Source of the DNA: Thiohalospira sp046546335
GTDB lineage: Bacteria > Pseudomonadota > Gammaproteobacteria > Thiohalospirales > Thiohalospiraceae
Length of the DNA: 22,457 bases
Assembly: GCF_046546335.1 (NCBI RefSeq)
Contig: NZ_JBKGYA010000019.1
Direction: 5' to 3' (one strand)
Numbering within the stretch: position 1 is the stretch's first letter; every line of letters begins with the position of its first letter. The notes under the pieces were generated by a model, which did no database searches, had not been told where the DNA came from, and worked only from the letters and a program-made list of their open reading frames with translations. Both the position numbers and the translations under genes were made by a program. Shown here piece after piece: positions 1-8,033 of this stretch.

Positions 1-556
1 CCCTGCCCTCCACCGTCTCGGCGCGGGCGAGGAGGCGCTCGATCGCCGCCTCGTCCAGCGAGCGGAAGGTGAGCACCCGCGCGCGCGACAGGAGCGCGGC
101 GTTGAGCTCGAAGGAGGGGTTCTCGGTGGTCGCCCCCATGAAGGTGAGCGTCCCGTCCTCCACGTGGGGGAGGAAGGCGTCCTGCTGCGCCTTGTTGAAG
201 CGGTGGACCTCGTCCACGAAGAGGACCGTCGCCTGGCCGCCCTCCCGGCGCCGCCGGGCCTCGTCCACCGCGGCGCGGATGTCCTTCACCCCGGCGAAGA
301 CGGCGGAGAGGCTGACGAAGGCGGCCTCCGCCCGGGCGGCGAGCAGGCGCGCCAGGGTGGTCTTGCCGGTGCCCGGCGGGCCCCAGAAGATCATGGAGTG
401 GAGTCGACCGGTCTCCGCCGCCCGGCGTAGCGGCTTGCCCTCGCCCACCAGGTGGGGCTGGCCGCGGTACTCGTTGATGTCCCGCGGCCGCATGCGCTCG
501 GCCAGGGGGCGCGGGTCCCTGGCAGTGGCGGCGAAGAGGTCGTCGGTGGGCGCCAT
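1..556 (-). CDS. rarA: Replication-associated recombination protein A (RarA/MgsA), N-terminal part, truncated by window edge
   Basis: This is an AAA+ ATPase of the clamp-loader/RuvB group that acts at stalled or collapsed replication forks. About 185 codons are present, starting at the ATG whose first base is 556; the C-terminal half lies beyond position 1. The protein begins MAPTDDLFAATARD. It shows the conserved ERMRP stretch, a Walker A GPPGTGKTT near residue 55, a Walker B FVDEVHRFNK, and the sensor-1-type GATTENPSFELN that is characteristic of RarA. The start lies 4 bp beyond the lolA stop and lacks a clear Shine-Dalgarno sequence, so translation is probably coupled to lolA. The ftsK-lolA-rarA order matches what I recall from E. 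coli, where serS follows. Identity is secure; function is inferred from the family. Confidence 0.95.
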   Translation of the reverse strand, partial: MAPTDDLFAATARDPRPLAERMRPRDINEYRGQPHLVGEGKPLRRAAETGRLHSMIFWGPPGTGKTTLARLLAARAEAAFVSLSAVFAGVKDIRAAVDEARRRREGGQATVLFVDEVHRFNKAQQDAFLPHVEDGTLTFMGATTENPSFELNAALLSRARVLTFRSLDEAAIERLLARAETVEGR

Positions 557-560
557 GGCG

Positions 561-1199
561 TCAGTCGTCGGTCTCGTCCACCACGTCCGCCCCCTCCGGC
601 GGTTCCAGGGAGAAGCGCTCGGACGCCACGTCCACGCCGTACTCGACGTCGGAGAAGGTCATGCGCGAGGTCTGGCCGGTGGCGTCGACGATCTCCAGGG
701 CACGGATGTGGTCGTGGCCGAAGGTAAGGCGGACCTTCTCGAAGTTCTCCGCCTCCTCCCGGGGCCGCAGCTCCACCCAGCGCTCACCGCTGGTGCCACC
801 CACCTCGGCGACCCGGAAGGTCTCGTCCAGGGGCTGCTCACCGGCCAGCAGGGCCGCCGGGGTGTTGCCGAGGATGGCGCTTACATCCTGGATGATGACC
901 TGCTCCAGCCCCGGATCCCAGGACCAGACGCGGCCGCCGTCGGAGACGTAGAGCTGCTCGTAGGGCTCGGTGTACTCGAAGCGGAAGCGCCCCGGCCGAT
1001 GGATGACGACCCGCCCGGCGTGGCTTTCGCCTCCCTTCTCTTCCCCCTCCCCCATCCGGACCTGCTCGAAGTCGGCGCGCATGGTCTCGACCTCGTCGTA
1101 GAAGCGGCTCAACCGCTCGCGCGCGGAGTCGGCGGCGGCAGGGCCGGCGGCCAGGACGAGCAGGGCCGGGACGATCGCAAGGGCGAGCCATCGGGACAT
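561..1199 (-). CDS. lolA: Outer-membrane lipoprotein carrier protein LolA
   Basis: LolA is the periplasmic chaperone that takes lipoproteins from the inner-membrane LolCDE complex and hands them to LolB at the outer membrane. The 212-residue protein is of usual length. It starts with a Sec signal peptide: a short n-region MSRW, a hydrophobic core of about 16 residues, and a likely cleavage after Ala23 (PAAA before DSAR). The mature part has family hallmarks: the helix RLSRFYDEVETMRADFEQV, the strand-rich RPGRFRFEYTEPYEQLYVSDG, and VWSWDPGLEQV. A good AAGGAG ribosome site lies six bases before the ATG and overlaps the ftsK stop codon, so lolA is almost certainly co-translated with ftsK. The C-terminus is acidic. 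An insertion rich in Glu/Gly/Lys (about residues 49-60) interrupts the first strands. Confidence 0.95.
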   Translation of the reverse strand: MSRWLALAIVPALLVLAAGPAAADSARERLSRFYDEVETMRADFEQVRMGEGEEKGGESHAGRVVIHRPGRFRFEYTEPYEQLYVSDGGRVWSWDPGLEQVIIQDVSAILGNTPAALLAGEQPLDETFRVAEVGGTSGERWVELRPREEAENFEKVRLTFGHDHIRALEIVDATGQTSRMTFSDVEYGVDVASERFSLEPPEGADVVDETDD

Positions 1200-1208
1200 G
1201 GGAGCTCC

Positions 1209-3530
1209 TTATTCGCCGGCGGGCGGGGGCGCGATGACCTCCCGGCCGCCGTTGGACTGCATGGGGGTGACGACGCCGGCCCGCTCCATGTCCTCGATGA
1301 GGCGGGCGGCGCGGTTGTAGCCGATCTTCAGCCGGCGCTGGACGCCGGAGATGGAGGCGCGGCGGCTCTCGGTGACGATCTGCACCGCCTGGTCGTAGAG
1401 GGGGTCGGCCTCGCCACCCTCGTCGCCACCACCGACCTCCCCGGGGAGGAGGCCGGCATCACCCTCCCCGCCCTCGGTGAGACCCTCGACGTAGTCCGGT
1501 GTTCCGGTCTGCTTGAGGAACTCCGCCACCCGGTGGACCTCGTGGTCGTCCACGAAGGCGCCGTGGACGCGGTCGGGGACCGGCTTGCCGGCGGGGAGAT
1601 AGAGCATGTCACCGTTGCCCAGCAGGTGCTCCGCCCCGCCCTGGTCGAGGATGGTCCGGGAGTCCACCCGGCTGGAGACCTGGAAGCCGATCCGGGTGGG
1701 GATATTGGCCTTGATGAGGCCGGTGATGACGTCCACCGACGGCCGCTGGGTGGCCAGGATGAGGTGCAGCCCCGCCGCCCGCGCCTTCTGCGCCAGCCGG
1801 GCGATGAGCTCCTCCACCTTCTTGCCCACCACCATCATCAGGTCGGCGAACTCGTCCACCAGGATGACCAGGTAGGGCAGCGGCTCCAGCGGCGGCGCCG
1901 GCTCGCCGCTGGCCGCGTCGTGCAGCGGGTCGGGGATGGGCTCGCCGGCATCGGCGGCCTCCTTCACCTTGCGGTTGTAGCCGGCGAGGTTGCGCACGCC
2001 CAGCGCCGCCATGAGCTTGTAGCGCCGGTCCATCTCCGCCACGCACCAGCGCAGGGCGCCGGCGGCGTCGTTCATGTCGGTGACCACCGGGGCCAGCAGG
2101 TGGGGGATGTCGTCGTAGACCGAGAGCTCCAGCATCTTCGGGTCCACCATGACCATGCGGACCTCCTCCGGCGTGGCGCGGTAGAGCAGGCTCATGATCA
2201 TGGCGTTCACCGCCACCGACTTGCCGGTGCCGGTGGCGCCGGCCACCAGCAGGTGGGGCATCCTGGAGAGATCGGCCATCACCGGCTGGCCGCTGATGTC
2301 CTTGCCCAGGGCCAGGGTCAGGGGCGATTTCGCCTGTTCGTAGTCCTTCGAGCCCAGGATGTCGGCCAGATAGACCGTCTCCCGCTGCTCGTTGGGGATC
2401 TCCAGGCCGATGGTGCTCTTGCCCGGGATTACCTCCACGATGCGGACGCTGCTCACGGAGAGCGCCCGCGCCAGGTCGGTGGCCAGGCCGGCGATGCGGG
2501 AGGACTTCATCCCCGGCGCCGGCTCCAGCTCGAAGCGGGTGATCACCGGCCCGGGGTGGACGGCGACGACCTTCACCTCCACGCCGAAGTCGGCGAGCTT
2601 CTTCTCCACCTGGCGCGAGAGCGCCTCCAGCGCCTCCTCGGAGAGGACGGTGCCCTGCTGCGGCGGATTGTCCAGGAGGGAGAGCGGCGGCAACCCCCCG
2701 GGCGGCACCTCGCCGGTAAAGAGGTCGGTCTGGCGCTCGCGCTGGACCCGCTCGGCGGGCTCCGGCTTCTCCACCACCGGTTCGATCCTCGGCGGCGGCT
2801 CCCGGCGGCGCTGCTGGCCGCGCTCCTCGTTGACCACACTCTCCGCACGGCGCTGGCGCCGGGCGCGCCAGTCGACCCAGCGCTGGCGCAGACGCCGCCC
2901 GGTACCGATGAATCCGGCGGCGATCCAGCCGGCGCCGGTGAGCGTCGCCGCCCCGGTCACGTCCATGGCGCGGAACCAGGAGATCCCGGTGGCCAGCGGC
3001 ACCCCGGTGAGGAACAGCGCCAGGAGCAGCAGCGTCGCGCCCAGCAGGCTGACCACCCCCACCAGGGCATGCCCCGCGCTGGCACCGATGACGCCGCCGG
3101 CCCCCATGGGCAGGGGGTTGTCGCCGCCGAAGTGGAGGCTGGCCAGGCCGGCCCCGCCGACGACGAGCATGGCCATGCCGGCGAGGTGCACGGCCACCAC
3201 TCGGCGGTGGGGCCACGGCTCCCCCCGATCCCGGGCCAGGTACCAGCCGGCCCAGGCGGCCCCGGCCGGGATGAGATAGGCGGTATAGCCGAAGACGTAG
3301 AAGGCGAGATCCGCGAACCAGGCCCCCGCTACACCGCCCGTGTTGGCGATGCGTCGGGCATCGCCGGCGTGGGACCAGCCGGGGTCCATGGGGTCGAAGG
3401 TCACCAGGGAGGCCAGCAGGTAGACCGCCAGCGCCCCCAGAAGAAATAGCGCACCCTCCCGTGCCCCGCGCCGGAGGTGGCGGGTCAGACGGCTCTCCTC
3501 ATTCTGCTTCCGGCGCGCCTGGCTGGTCAT
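1209..3530 (-). CDS. ftsK: DNA translocase FtsK
   Basis: FtsK couples cell division to chromosome segregation: an N-terminal membrane part sits at the septum and a C-terminal hexameric motor pumps DNA toward dif and activates XerCD. The 773 residues contain about four hydrophobic segments between residues 26 and 180 and an Arg/Pro/Glu-rich linker (about 215-290). The RecA-like motor follows, with Walker A GATGTGKS at 431-438, Walker B LVILVDEFADL with Asp559, and the ATQRPSVDVITG motif. The C-terminal winged-helix gamma domain, which reads KOPS sites, covers about 705-765 (LYDQAVQIVTESRRASIS...). The linker is far shorter than in the 1,329-residue E. coli protein, as in many other bacteria. 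The ATG has only a weak ribosome site. The gene leads the ftsK-lolA-rarA operon and is divergent from trxB; the lrp gene I remember between them in E. coli is absent. Confidence 0.97.
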   Translation of the reverse strand: MTSQARRKQNEESRLTRHLRRGAREGALFLLGALAVYLLASLVTFDPMDPGWSHAGDARRIANTGGVAGAWFADLAFYVFGYTAYLIPAGAAWAGWYLARDRGEPWPHRRVVAVHLAGMAMLVVGGAGLASLHFGGDNPLPMGAGGVIGASAGHALVGVVSLLGATLLLLALFLTGVPLATGISWFRAMDVTGAATLTGAGWIAAGFIGTGRRLRQRWVDWRARRQRRAESVVNEERGQQRRREPPPRIEPVVEKPEPAERVQRERQTDLFTGEVPPGGLPPLSLLDNPPQQGTVLSEEALEALSRQVEKKLADFGVEVKVVAVHPGPVITRFELEPAPGMKSSRIAGLATDLARALSVSSVRIVEVIPGKSTIGLEIPNEQRETVYLADILGSKDYEQAKSPLTLALGKDISGQPVMADLSRMPHLLVAGATGTGKSVAVNAMIMSLLYRATPEEVRMVMVDPKMLELSVYDDIPHLLAPVVTDMNDAAGALRWCVAEMDRRYKLMAALGVRNLAGYNRKVKEAADAGEPIPDPLHDAASGEPAPPLEPLPYLVILVDEFADLMMVVGKKVEELIARLAQKARAAGLHLILATQRPSVDVITGLIKANIPTRIGFQVSSRVDSRTILDQGGAEHLLGNGDMLYLPAGKPVPDRVHGAFVDDHEVHRVAEFLKQTGTPDYVEGLTEGGEGDAGLLPGEVGGGDEGGEADPLYDQAVQIVTESRRASISGVQRRLKIGYNRAARLIEDMERAGVVTPMQSNGGREVIAPPPAGE

Positions 3531-3589
3531 GGAGTTCCCGGGGTCCCTGGTTCTAAACCGTTGCCGATGGATCTCGCGATCCTATCACA

Positions 3590-3626
3590 GGGGAGGCCCC
3601 TCCGCAGGGGCGGGAGCGGCCTCCCC
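3590..3626. repeat. GC-rich inverted repeat in the ftsK/trxB spacer
   Basis: GGGGAGGCC at 3590-3598 pairs perfectly with GGCCTCCCC at 3618-3626, and the interior contains a smaller CCCC/GGGG pairing. There is no T-run on either side, so it is not a standard intrinsic terminator. It lies upstream of the trxB promoter candidate and could be a regulatory dyad. Confidence 0.5.
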
Positions 3627-3653
3627 GGAGCCTCCGTCCGCAGCCCCATCCAC

Positions 3654-3681
3654 CTGACTCACCGGGGATTTCCGCTATCAT
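3654..3681 (+). promoter_or_regulatory. Candidate sigma70 promoter for trxB
   Basis: CTGACT (3654-3659) and TATCAT (3676-3681) are separated by 16 bp. They match the -35 and -10 consensus at four and five of six positions. Transcription would begin near 3688, giving a leader of about 135 nt before the trxB ATG. Read by eye only. Confidence 0.4.
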
Positions 3682-3821
3682 CGGGAGGGGAAAGAGGCTT
3701 TACCCCCCCGTGGCCTTTCCGTACCATGAAACCCATTCGCGGAACCCCGGCGGTGGCCGGATGTCCCTGCAGTGGCATAGCGTTCGAGTCCCGTATTCCC
3801 AGCATCCCAGGAGTCCATCCC

Positions 3822-4799
3822 ATGAGCGAGACCCGGCACTGTCAGCTTCTCATCCTCGGCTCCGGCCCTGCCGGCTACTCCGCAGCGGTCTACGCCGCCC
3901 GTGCCAACCTCAAGCCGGTGCTGATCACCGGGCTGGAACAGGGTGGACAGCTCACCACCACCACCGACGTGGACAACTGGCCGGGCGACGACCAGGGCGT
4001 GCAGGGTCCCGAGCTCATGGAGCGCATGCGCCGCCACGCCGAGCGCTTCGGCACCGAGATGGTCTTCGACCACATCTCCTCGGTGGACCTGCAGCAGCGC
4101 CCCTTCCAGCTCCGGGGCGACTCCGGGACCACCTACACCTGCGATGCGCTCATCATCGGCACCGGTGCCTCCGCCATGTACCTGGGCCTGCCCTCGGAGG
4201 AGAAGTTCGCCGGCAAGGGGGTCTCCGCCTGCGCCACCTGTGACGGCTTCTTCTACCGCAACCAGAAGGTCGCCGTGGTCGGCGGCGGCAACACCGCCGT
4301 GGAGGAGGCGCTCTACCTCTCCAACATCGCCGACCACGTCACCGTCATCCACCGCCGGGACCGCTTCAAGGCGGAGGCCATCCTCGTCGACCAGATCAAC
4401 GAGCGCATCGAGGAGGGCCGGATCTCGGTGGAGTGGAACCAGCAGGTGGACGAGATCCTGGGCGACGACTCCGGCGTGACCGGCGTGCGCATCGCCTCCA
4501 CCGAGGACGGTTCCACCAGGGAGCTGGACATCCACGGGATCTTCATCGCCATTGGCCACAAGCCCAATACCGACATCTTCCAGGGCCAGCTGGACATGAC
4601 CCAGGGCTACATCAACGTGAAGAGCGGCACCCAGGGCAACGCCACCGCCACCAGCGTGGAGGGCGTCTTCGCCGCCGGCGACGTCGCCGATCACGTCTAC
4701 CGGCAGGCGGTCACCTCCGCCGGCACCGGCTGCATGGCGGCCCTGGACGCCGAGCGCTACCTGGAGGCGCTGGCCGTCGAGCGCAAGAAGAACGGCTAG
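3822..4799 (+). CDS. trxB: Thioredoxin reductase (NADPH)
   Basis: This flavoenzyme passes electrons from NADPH through FAD and a redox disulfide to thioredoxin in the cytoplasm. The 325 residues have the low-molecular-weight bacterial architecture: an FAD-binding GSGPAGYSAA near residue 13, the redox pair C137-A-T-C140, the NADPH-binding GGGNTAVEEA, the HRRDRF segment, and the C-terminal FAD motif AAGDVADHVYRQ. The open frame extends 345 bp further upstream. I chose the ATG at 3822 because it has an AGGAG site eight bases away and because homology begins there (MSETRHCQLLILGSGPAG). It is divergent from ftsK. The next gene starts 75 bp downstream with no visible terminator, so trxB may lead a transcript running to bpt. 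Confidence 0.97.
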   Translation: MSETRHCQLLILGSGPAGYSAAVYAARANLKPVLITGLEQGGQLTTTTDVDNWPGDDQGVQGPELMERMRRHAERFGTEMVFDHISSVDLQQRPFQLRGDSGTTYTCDALIIGTGASAMYLGLPSEEKFAGKGVSACATCDGFFYRNQKVAVVGGGNTAVEEALYLSNIADHVTVIHRRDRFKAEAILVDQINERIEEGRISVEWNQQVDEILGDDSGVTGVRIASTEDGSTRELDIHGIFIAIGHKPNTDIFQGQLDMTQGYINVKSGTQGNATATSVEGVFAAGDVADHVYRQAVTSAGTGCMAALDAERYLEALAVERKKNG

Positions 4800-4874
4800 G
4801 CCGACCCCGCTGCCCCGGTGGCCGCAGTGATCCGGGACCGGCTATCGACGGCAACCGCCCCCGAGGGGAGTGCC

Positions 4875-6119
4875 GTGCGGTGGCGAGGGCCGTGGCGCCG
4901 GAGGCTCGCCCTCCTCCCGGGGCTGCTGCTCCCCCTGGCGGCCCCGGCCTCGCCGGGGCTGACCCCGCTGGGCACCGCCGTGGGCGGAACCGGCACCACC
5001 CTGCACGACGCCGGCGCCACCCGCAGCAATCCGTCCGCCTCCGCAGCCCTGACCACGGTCAGCGACAACGCCGCGGGCCTGCTGGGCCTCACCGCCGGGT
5101 ACCGGCTGGGCCCCCTGGACGACCTTGAGGACCGGGTGGACTACCTGGACGCCCAGCTCAAGCGCGATGACCTCACCGCTACCGAGGCGGGGGACCTCAA
5201 GGACGACCTGGACGCCCTTCTGAACCGCCTGGAGCGGGATGGCTACGCCCGCGGCCACGGCGCCATCCAGTGGCCGGGGACGCCGTTCCTGTTCGAGAGC
5301 GAGCCGCTGGGCGGGACCATCGAGGTCACCGCGGAGACACTGAGCCGGGTCGCGGCGGACGTCATCGCCGAGCCGGTCCGGGTCGAGACCGACGGGGCCG
5401 GCGACCCCTATCTCGATACCGACGCGGCCGCGACCTTCCGCTATGCGGAGGTGACCAGCCTGGGGCTGGGCTACAGCCGGGAACTGAGCCGCCAGCCGGA
5501 GGGGGCGCTCTACGGCGGCGTCCGCTACCGCCACCACAGCGTCCACCTGGCGCGGGAGGCGGTGGTCTACGACCGGGACGCCGACGACCCCTTCGACACG
5601 CCGGACGATCCCGCCTACATCGGGAGCGACGGGGCCAGCATCGACCTGGGGCTGACCTGGGCGGCGGACCACTACACCCTGCAGGCCGGCCTCCTCCACC
5701 TGGGCAGCCCGAGCTTCGACTGGGAGGACCAGTCGGCGACGGTGGACGGCTACCCGGAGTCCCCCCGCTGGACCCTGGAACCGCGCTTCACCTATGCCGC
5801 CTCGGTCCACACCGCCGACCGGCGCTGGTACGCCGGCGCCCGCGTGGACCTGGGCGAGCGGGATGACGTCTTCGGCGAACCCACGCAGTGGTTCGCCGCC
5901 GATGCCGGCTTTGCCCCCGGCCGGTTCTGGTTCCCGGATGTCCGCTTCGGGGTCCGCGGGGACCGGGCCAGCGACACGACCCTCTACACCGGTGGCATCA
6001 CCCTCTTCCGCCGCCTCCATCTGGACCTGGCCCGGAGCCTGGACACGGTGGAGATCGACGGCGAGGACCGCCCCCGGGCGGCGAGCGCCGCCCTGACCCT
6101 GGAGCACCGCTTCGACTGA
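4875..6119 (+). CDS. TraF-like / FadL-type outer-membrane beta-barrel protein of unknown substrate
   Basis: The preferred start is GTG at 4875: GAGGGGAG lies just upstream and the product then begins MRWRGPWRRR plus a hydrophobic stretch, an ideal Sec signal peptide cleaved near Ala25. An earlier in-frame GTG at 4818 would add 19 unlikely residues. The roughly 414-residue protein resembles the family often named conjugal transfer protein TraF (Pfam TraF_2). Visible features are an early GLTPLGTAVGGTGT segment, SNPSASAALTTVSDNAAG, then an acidic helical insert (DDLEDRVDYLDAQLKRDDL...). About ten alternating amphipathic strands follow, ending in the aromatic C-terminus HRFD typical of barrels. 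Despite the family name, nothing here suggests conjugation. A role as an outer-membrane channel is inference. It lies between trxB and the FemAB-like gene, 13 bp before the latter. Confidence 0.65.
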   Translation: MRWRGPWRRRLALLPGLLLPLAAPASPGLTPLGTAVGGTGTTLHDAGATRSNPSASAALTTVSDNAAGLLGLTAGYRLGPLDDLEDRVDYLDAQLKRDDLTATEAGDLKDDLDALLNRLERDGYARGHGAIQWPGTPFLFESEPLGGTIEVTAETLSRVAADVIAEPVRVETDGAGDPYLDTDAAATFRYAEVTSLGLGYSRELSRQPEGALYGGVRYRHHSVHLAREAVVYDRDADDPFDTPDDPAYIGSDGASIDLGLTWAADHYTLQAGLLHLGSPSFDWEDQSATVDGYPESPRWTLEPRFTYAASVHTADRRWYAGARVDLGERDDVFGEPTQWFAADAGFAPGRFWFPDVRFGVRGDRASDTTLYTGGITLFRRLHLDLARSLDTVEIDGEDRPRAASAALTLEHRFD

Positions 6120-6132
6120 ACGCGAGGACGGC

Positions 6133-7296
6133 ATGCCCATGAACCCGGAACCGGCCATCCGCCAGCACGCCACCCTTGCGGAGGTCGACGCGGCCGCCTG
6201 GAACGCCCTGGTCGCCCCCGAAGGCGAGCCCTTCCTGCGCCACGAATTCCTGACCGCCATGGAGGAGACCGGGGCGGTGGGCGAGGACTACGGATGGCTC
6301 CCCGCCCACCTCACCGCCTGGCGCGGCGACACCCTGGTGGGGGCCGCCCCCCTCTACCTCAAGGACAACTCCTACGGCGAGTTCGTCTTCGACTGGGCCT
6401 GGGCCGACGCCTGGGAGCGCATGGGCCGGCCCTACTACCCCAAGCTGGTAGGCGCGATCCCCTACACCCCCGCCCCGGGCCCCCGCCTGCTGGTGGCGGC
6501 GGACGATCCCGACCCGGCCGGGGTCCGCCGGGCGCTGCTGGCGGCGGCCACCGCACCGGTCGAGCGCCAGGAGATCTCCGGCGCCCATCTGCTGTTCACC
6601 GACCCCGAGGACACGGCGGTCGCCGAGGCAGCCGGCTTCCTCACCCGCTGGGGGGTCCAGTTCCACTGGCACCACCGCGGCTGGGCCGACTTCGACGCCT
6701 TCCTCGCTGATTTCACCAGCAAGCGGCGCAAGGAGGTCCGCCGGGAGCGCCGCCAGGTCACCGATGCCGGCCTGACCCTGGAGACCCGCCACGGCGACGA
6801 GCTCACCGAGGGGGACTGGGAGGCGCTCATCCACTTCTACCGCGACCCCTTCCTGCGCAAAGGGGGGATCCCGACCTTCTCCCGGGACTTCTTCCGGCTG
6901 GTGGGCGAGCGGCTGCCGCGCAACCTGGTGGTCTTCCTCGCCCGCGACGGCGATACGCCGGTGGCGGCGGCCATCTGCTACCGCGGCGGCGACACCCTCT
7001 ACGGCCGCCACTGGGGCGCGGCGGCCGATTACCCCGGCCTCCACTTCGAGGCCTGCTACTACCAGGGCATCGAGTACTGCCTGCGCGAGGGCCTGGCCCG
7101 CTTCGAACCCGGCGCCCAGGGGGAGTACAAGGTCCCGCGCGGCTTCGAGCCGGTCTGGACCCGGTCGGTCCACTACCTGGGCTGGGAGCGGCTGCGGCCG
7201 GCGGTGGCCGACTTCATCCAGCGCGAGCAGGGGCTCCTGGAGGACTACGTGGCCGACCTCCGGGGCCAGCTCCCCTTCCGTGAGGGAGGTCCATGA
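6133..7296 (+). CDS. FemAB-like / GNAT-fold acyltransferase (DUF482, PF04339 type)
   Basis: The 387-residue product resembles the proteobacterial DUF482 family, annotated as GNAT or FemAB-like peptidoglycan-related transferases. Diagnostic segments are FLRHEFLTAMEETGAVG, GWLPAHLTAW, PLYLKDNSYGEFVFDWAWADA, YYPKLVGAIPYTPAPGPRLL, a basic TSKRRKEVRRERR stretch near residue 195, and HFEACYYQGIEYCLREGLARFEPGAQGEYK. These correspond to two tandem GNAT-like halves. The ATG at 6133 has GAGGA six bases upstream; a second ATG two codons on is possible. Its stop overlaps the aat start (ATGA), indicating co-translation. The substrate is unknown. FemAB proteins use aminoacyl-tRNA, and its neighbours Aat and Bpt do too, so an aminoacyl-tRNA-dependent reaction is a reasonable but unproven guess. 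Confidence 0.8.
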   Translation: MPMNPEPAIRQHATLAEVDAAAWNALVAPEGEPFLRHEFLTAMEETGAVGEDYGWLPAHLTAWRGDTLVGAAPLYLKDNSYGEFVFDWAWADAWERMGRPYYPKLVGAIPYTPAPGPRLLVAADDPDPAGVRRALLAAATAPVERQEISGAHLLFTDPEDTAVAEAAGFLTRWGVQFHWHHRGWADFDAFLADFTSKRRKEVRRERRQVTDAGLTLETRHGDELTEGDWEALIHFYRDPFLRKGGIPTFSRDFFRLVGERLPRNLVVFLARDGDTPVAAAICYRGGDTLYGRHWGAAADYPGLHFEACYYQGIEYCLREGLARFEPGAQGEYKVPRGFEPVWTRSVHYLGWERLRPAVADFIQREQGLLEDYVADLRGQLPFREGGP

Positions 7297-8033
7297 TCCT
7301 GCCCTGGATCGACGAGGGCGCCCCGCCGGAGGCCTTTCCGCCCCCGGAGCAGGCGCTGCCGGACCCGCCCGGCCTGCTCGCCGCCGGCGGCGACCTGCGC
7401 CCGGAGCGGCTGCTGGCCGCCTATCGCCGCGGGATCTTCCCCTGGTACGGCGACGACCAGCCCATCCTCTGGTGGTCCCCGGAGCCGCGCGCCGTCTTCC
7501 CGGCGGGGGGCGTCCACGTCAGCCGCAGCCTCCGGCGGACCCTGCGTCGCGGCCACCTCCACGTCACCGCGGATACCGATTTCGACGGCGTGGTGGCCGG
7601 CTGCGCCACGCCGCGCGCCGAGGACGAGGGAACGTGGATCACGCCGGCCATGGCCCTGGCCTACCGCCGCCTCCACGAGCTGGGCCACGCCCACTCCGTG
7701 GAGGTGCGCGACGACGCGGGCTGCCTGGTTGGCGGGATCTACGGCGTCGCCGTGGGGGCGGCCTTCGCCGGGGAGTCCATGTTCAGCCGGGTCACCGACG
7801 CCTCCAAGGTCGCCCTCGCGGCGCTGGCACGGCAGCTGTGGCGGTGGGATTTCCACTTCCTGGATGCCCAGGTGGCGAGCCCCCACCTCCTGCGCATGGG
7901 CGTGGAGGAGTGGTCGCGGCCCGCCTTCCTGCGCGCCCTGGAGGCGGCGGTGGCCGAACCGGACCGCACCGGCGCCTGGCGCCTGGAGCCCCTGGAGCGG
8001 CTCTTTCCGGAGATCGCCGGAGGGCCGGGATGA
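7293..8033 (+). CDS. aat: Leucyl/phenylalanyl-tRNA-protein transferase
   Basis: Aat transfers Leu (or Phe) from its tRNA to proteins with N-terminal Lys or Arg, creating a primary N-degron for ClpS/ClpAP. The 246 residues carry the family signature set: GGDL (32-35), YRRGIFPW ending at 51, WWSPEPR (60-66), GTWI (113-116), HELGHAHSVE (128-137), GGIYG, and ESMFS (161-165). A strong GGGAGGT ribosome site lies within the end of the preceding gene. The start overlaps that gene's stop by four bases, and the aat stop overlaps the bpt start in the same way, so the three are translationally coupled. In E. coli I recall aat near infA-clpA as well, but without bpt. Confidence 0.97.
   Translation: MILPWIDEGAPPEAFPPPEQALPDPPGLLAAGGDLRPERLLAAYRRGIFPWYGDDQPILWWSPEPRAVFPAGGVHVSRSLRRTLRRGHLHVTADTDFDGVVAGCATPRAEDEGTWITPAMALAYRRLHELGHAHSVEVRDDAGCLVGGIYGVAVGAAFAGESMFSRVTDASKVALAALARQLWRWDFHFLDAQVASPHLLRMGVEEWSRPAFLRALEAAVAEPDRTGAWRLEPLERLFPEIAGGPG

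Larger units (their letters stand above)
3531..3821. other. Divergent intergenic region between ftsK and trxB
   Basis: This 291 bp segment must hold the promoters of both ftsK (leftward) and trxB (rightward). It contains a GC-rich hairpin at 3590-3626 and a sigma70-like promoter candidate at 3654-3681 for trxB. I could not place a convincing ftsK promoter. No gene of the Lrp type is present. Confidence 0.7.

Noticed and set aside
69..3449. A 1,126-codon open frame on the plus strand opposite rarA, lolA and ftsK
   Set aside because: It spans three well-supported minus-strand genes, shows no domain I recognise, and has the composition of an antisense shadow.
4818..4875. Upstream GTG start for the TraF-like protein
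   Set aside because: It would place 19 residues before the signal peptide; the GTG at 4875 has a good ribosome site and gives a normal signal sequence.
6119..6130. ACGCGAGGAC before the FemAB-like gene, matching ten bases of the repeat core
   Set aside because: The match is short, has no surrounding arms, and is explained by a ribosome binding site in GC-rich sequence.
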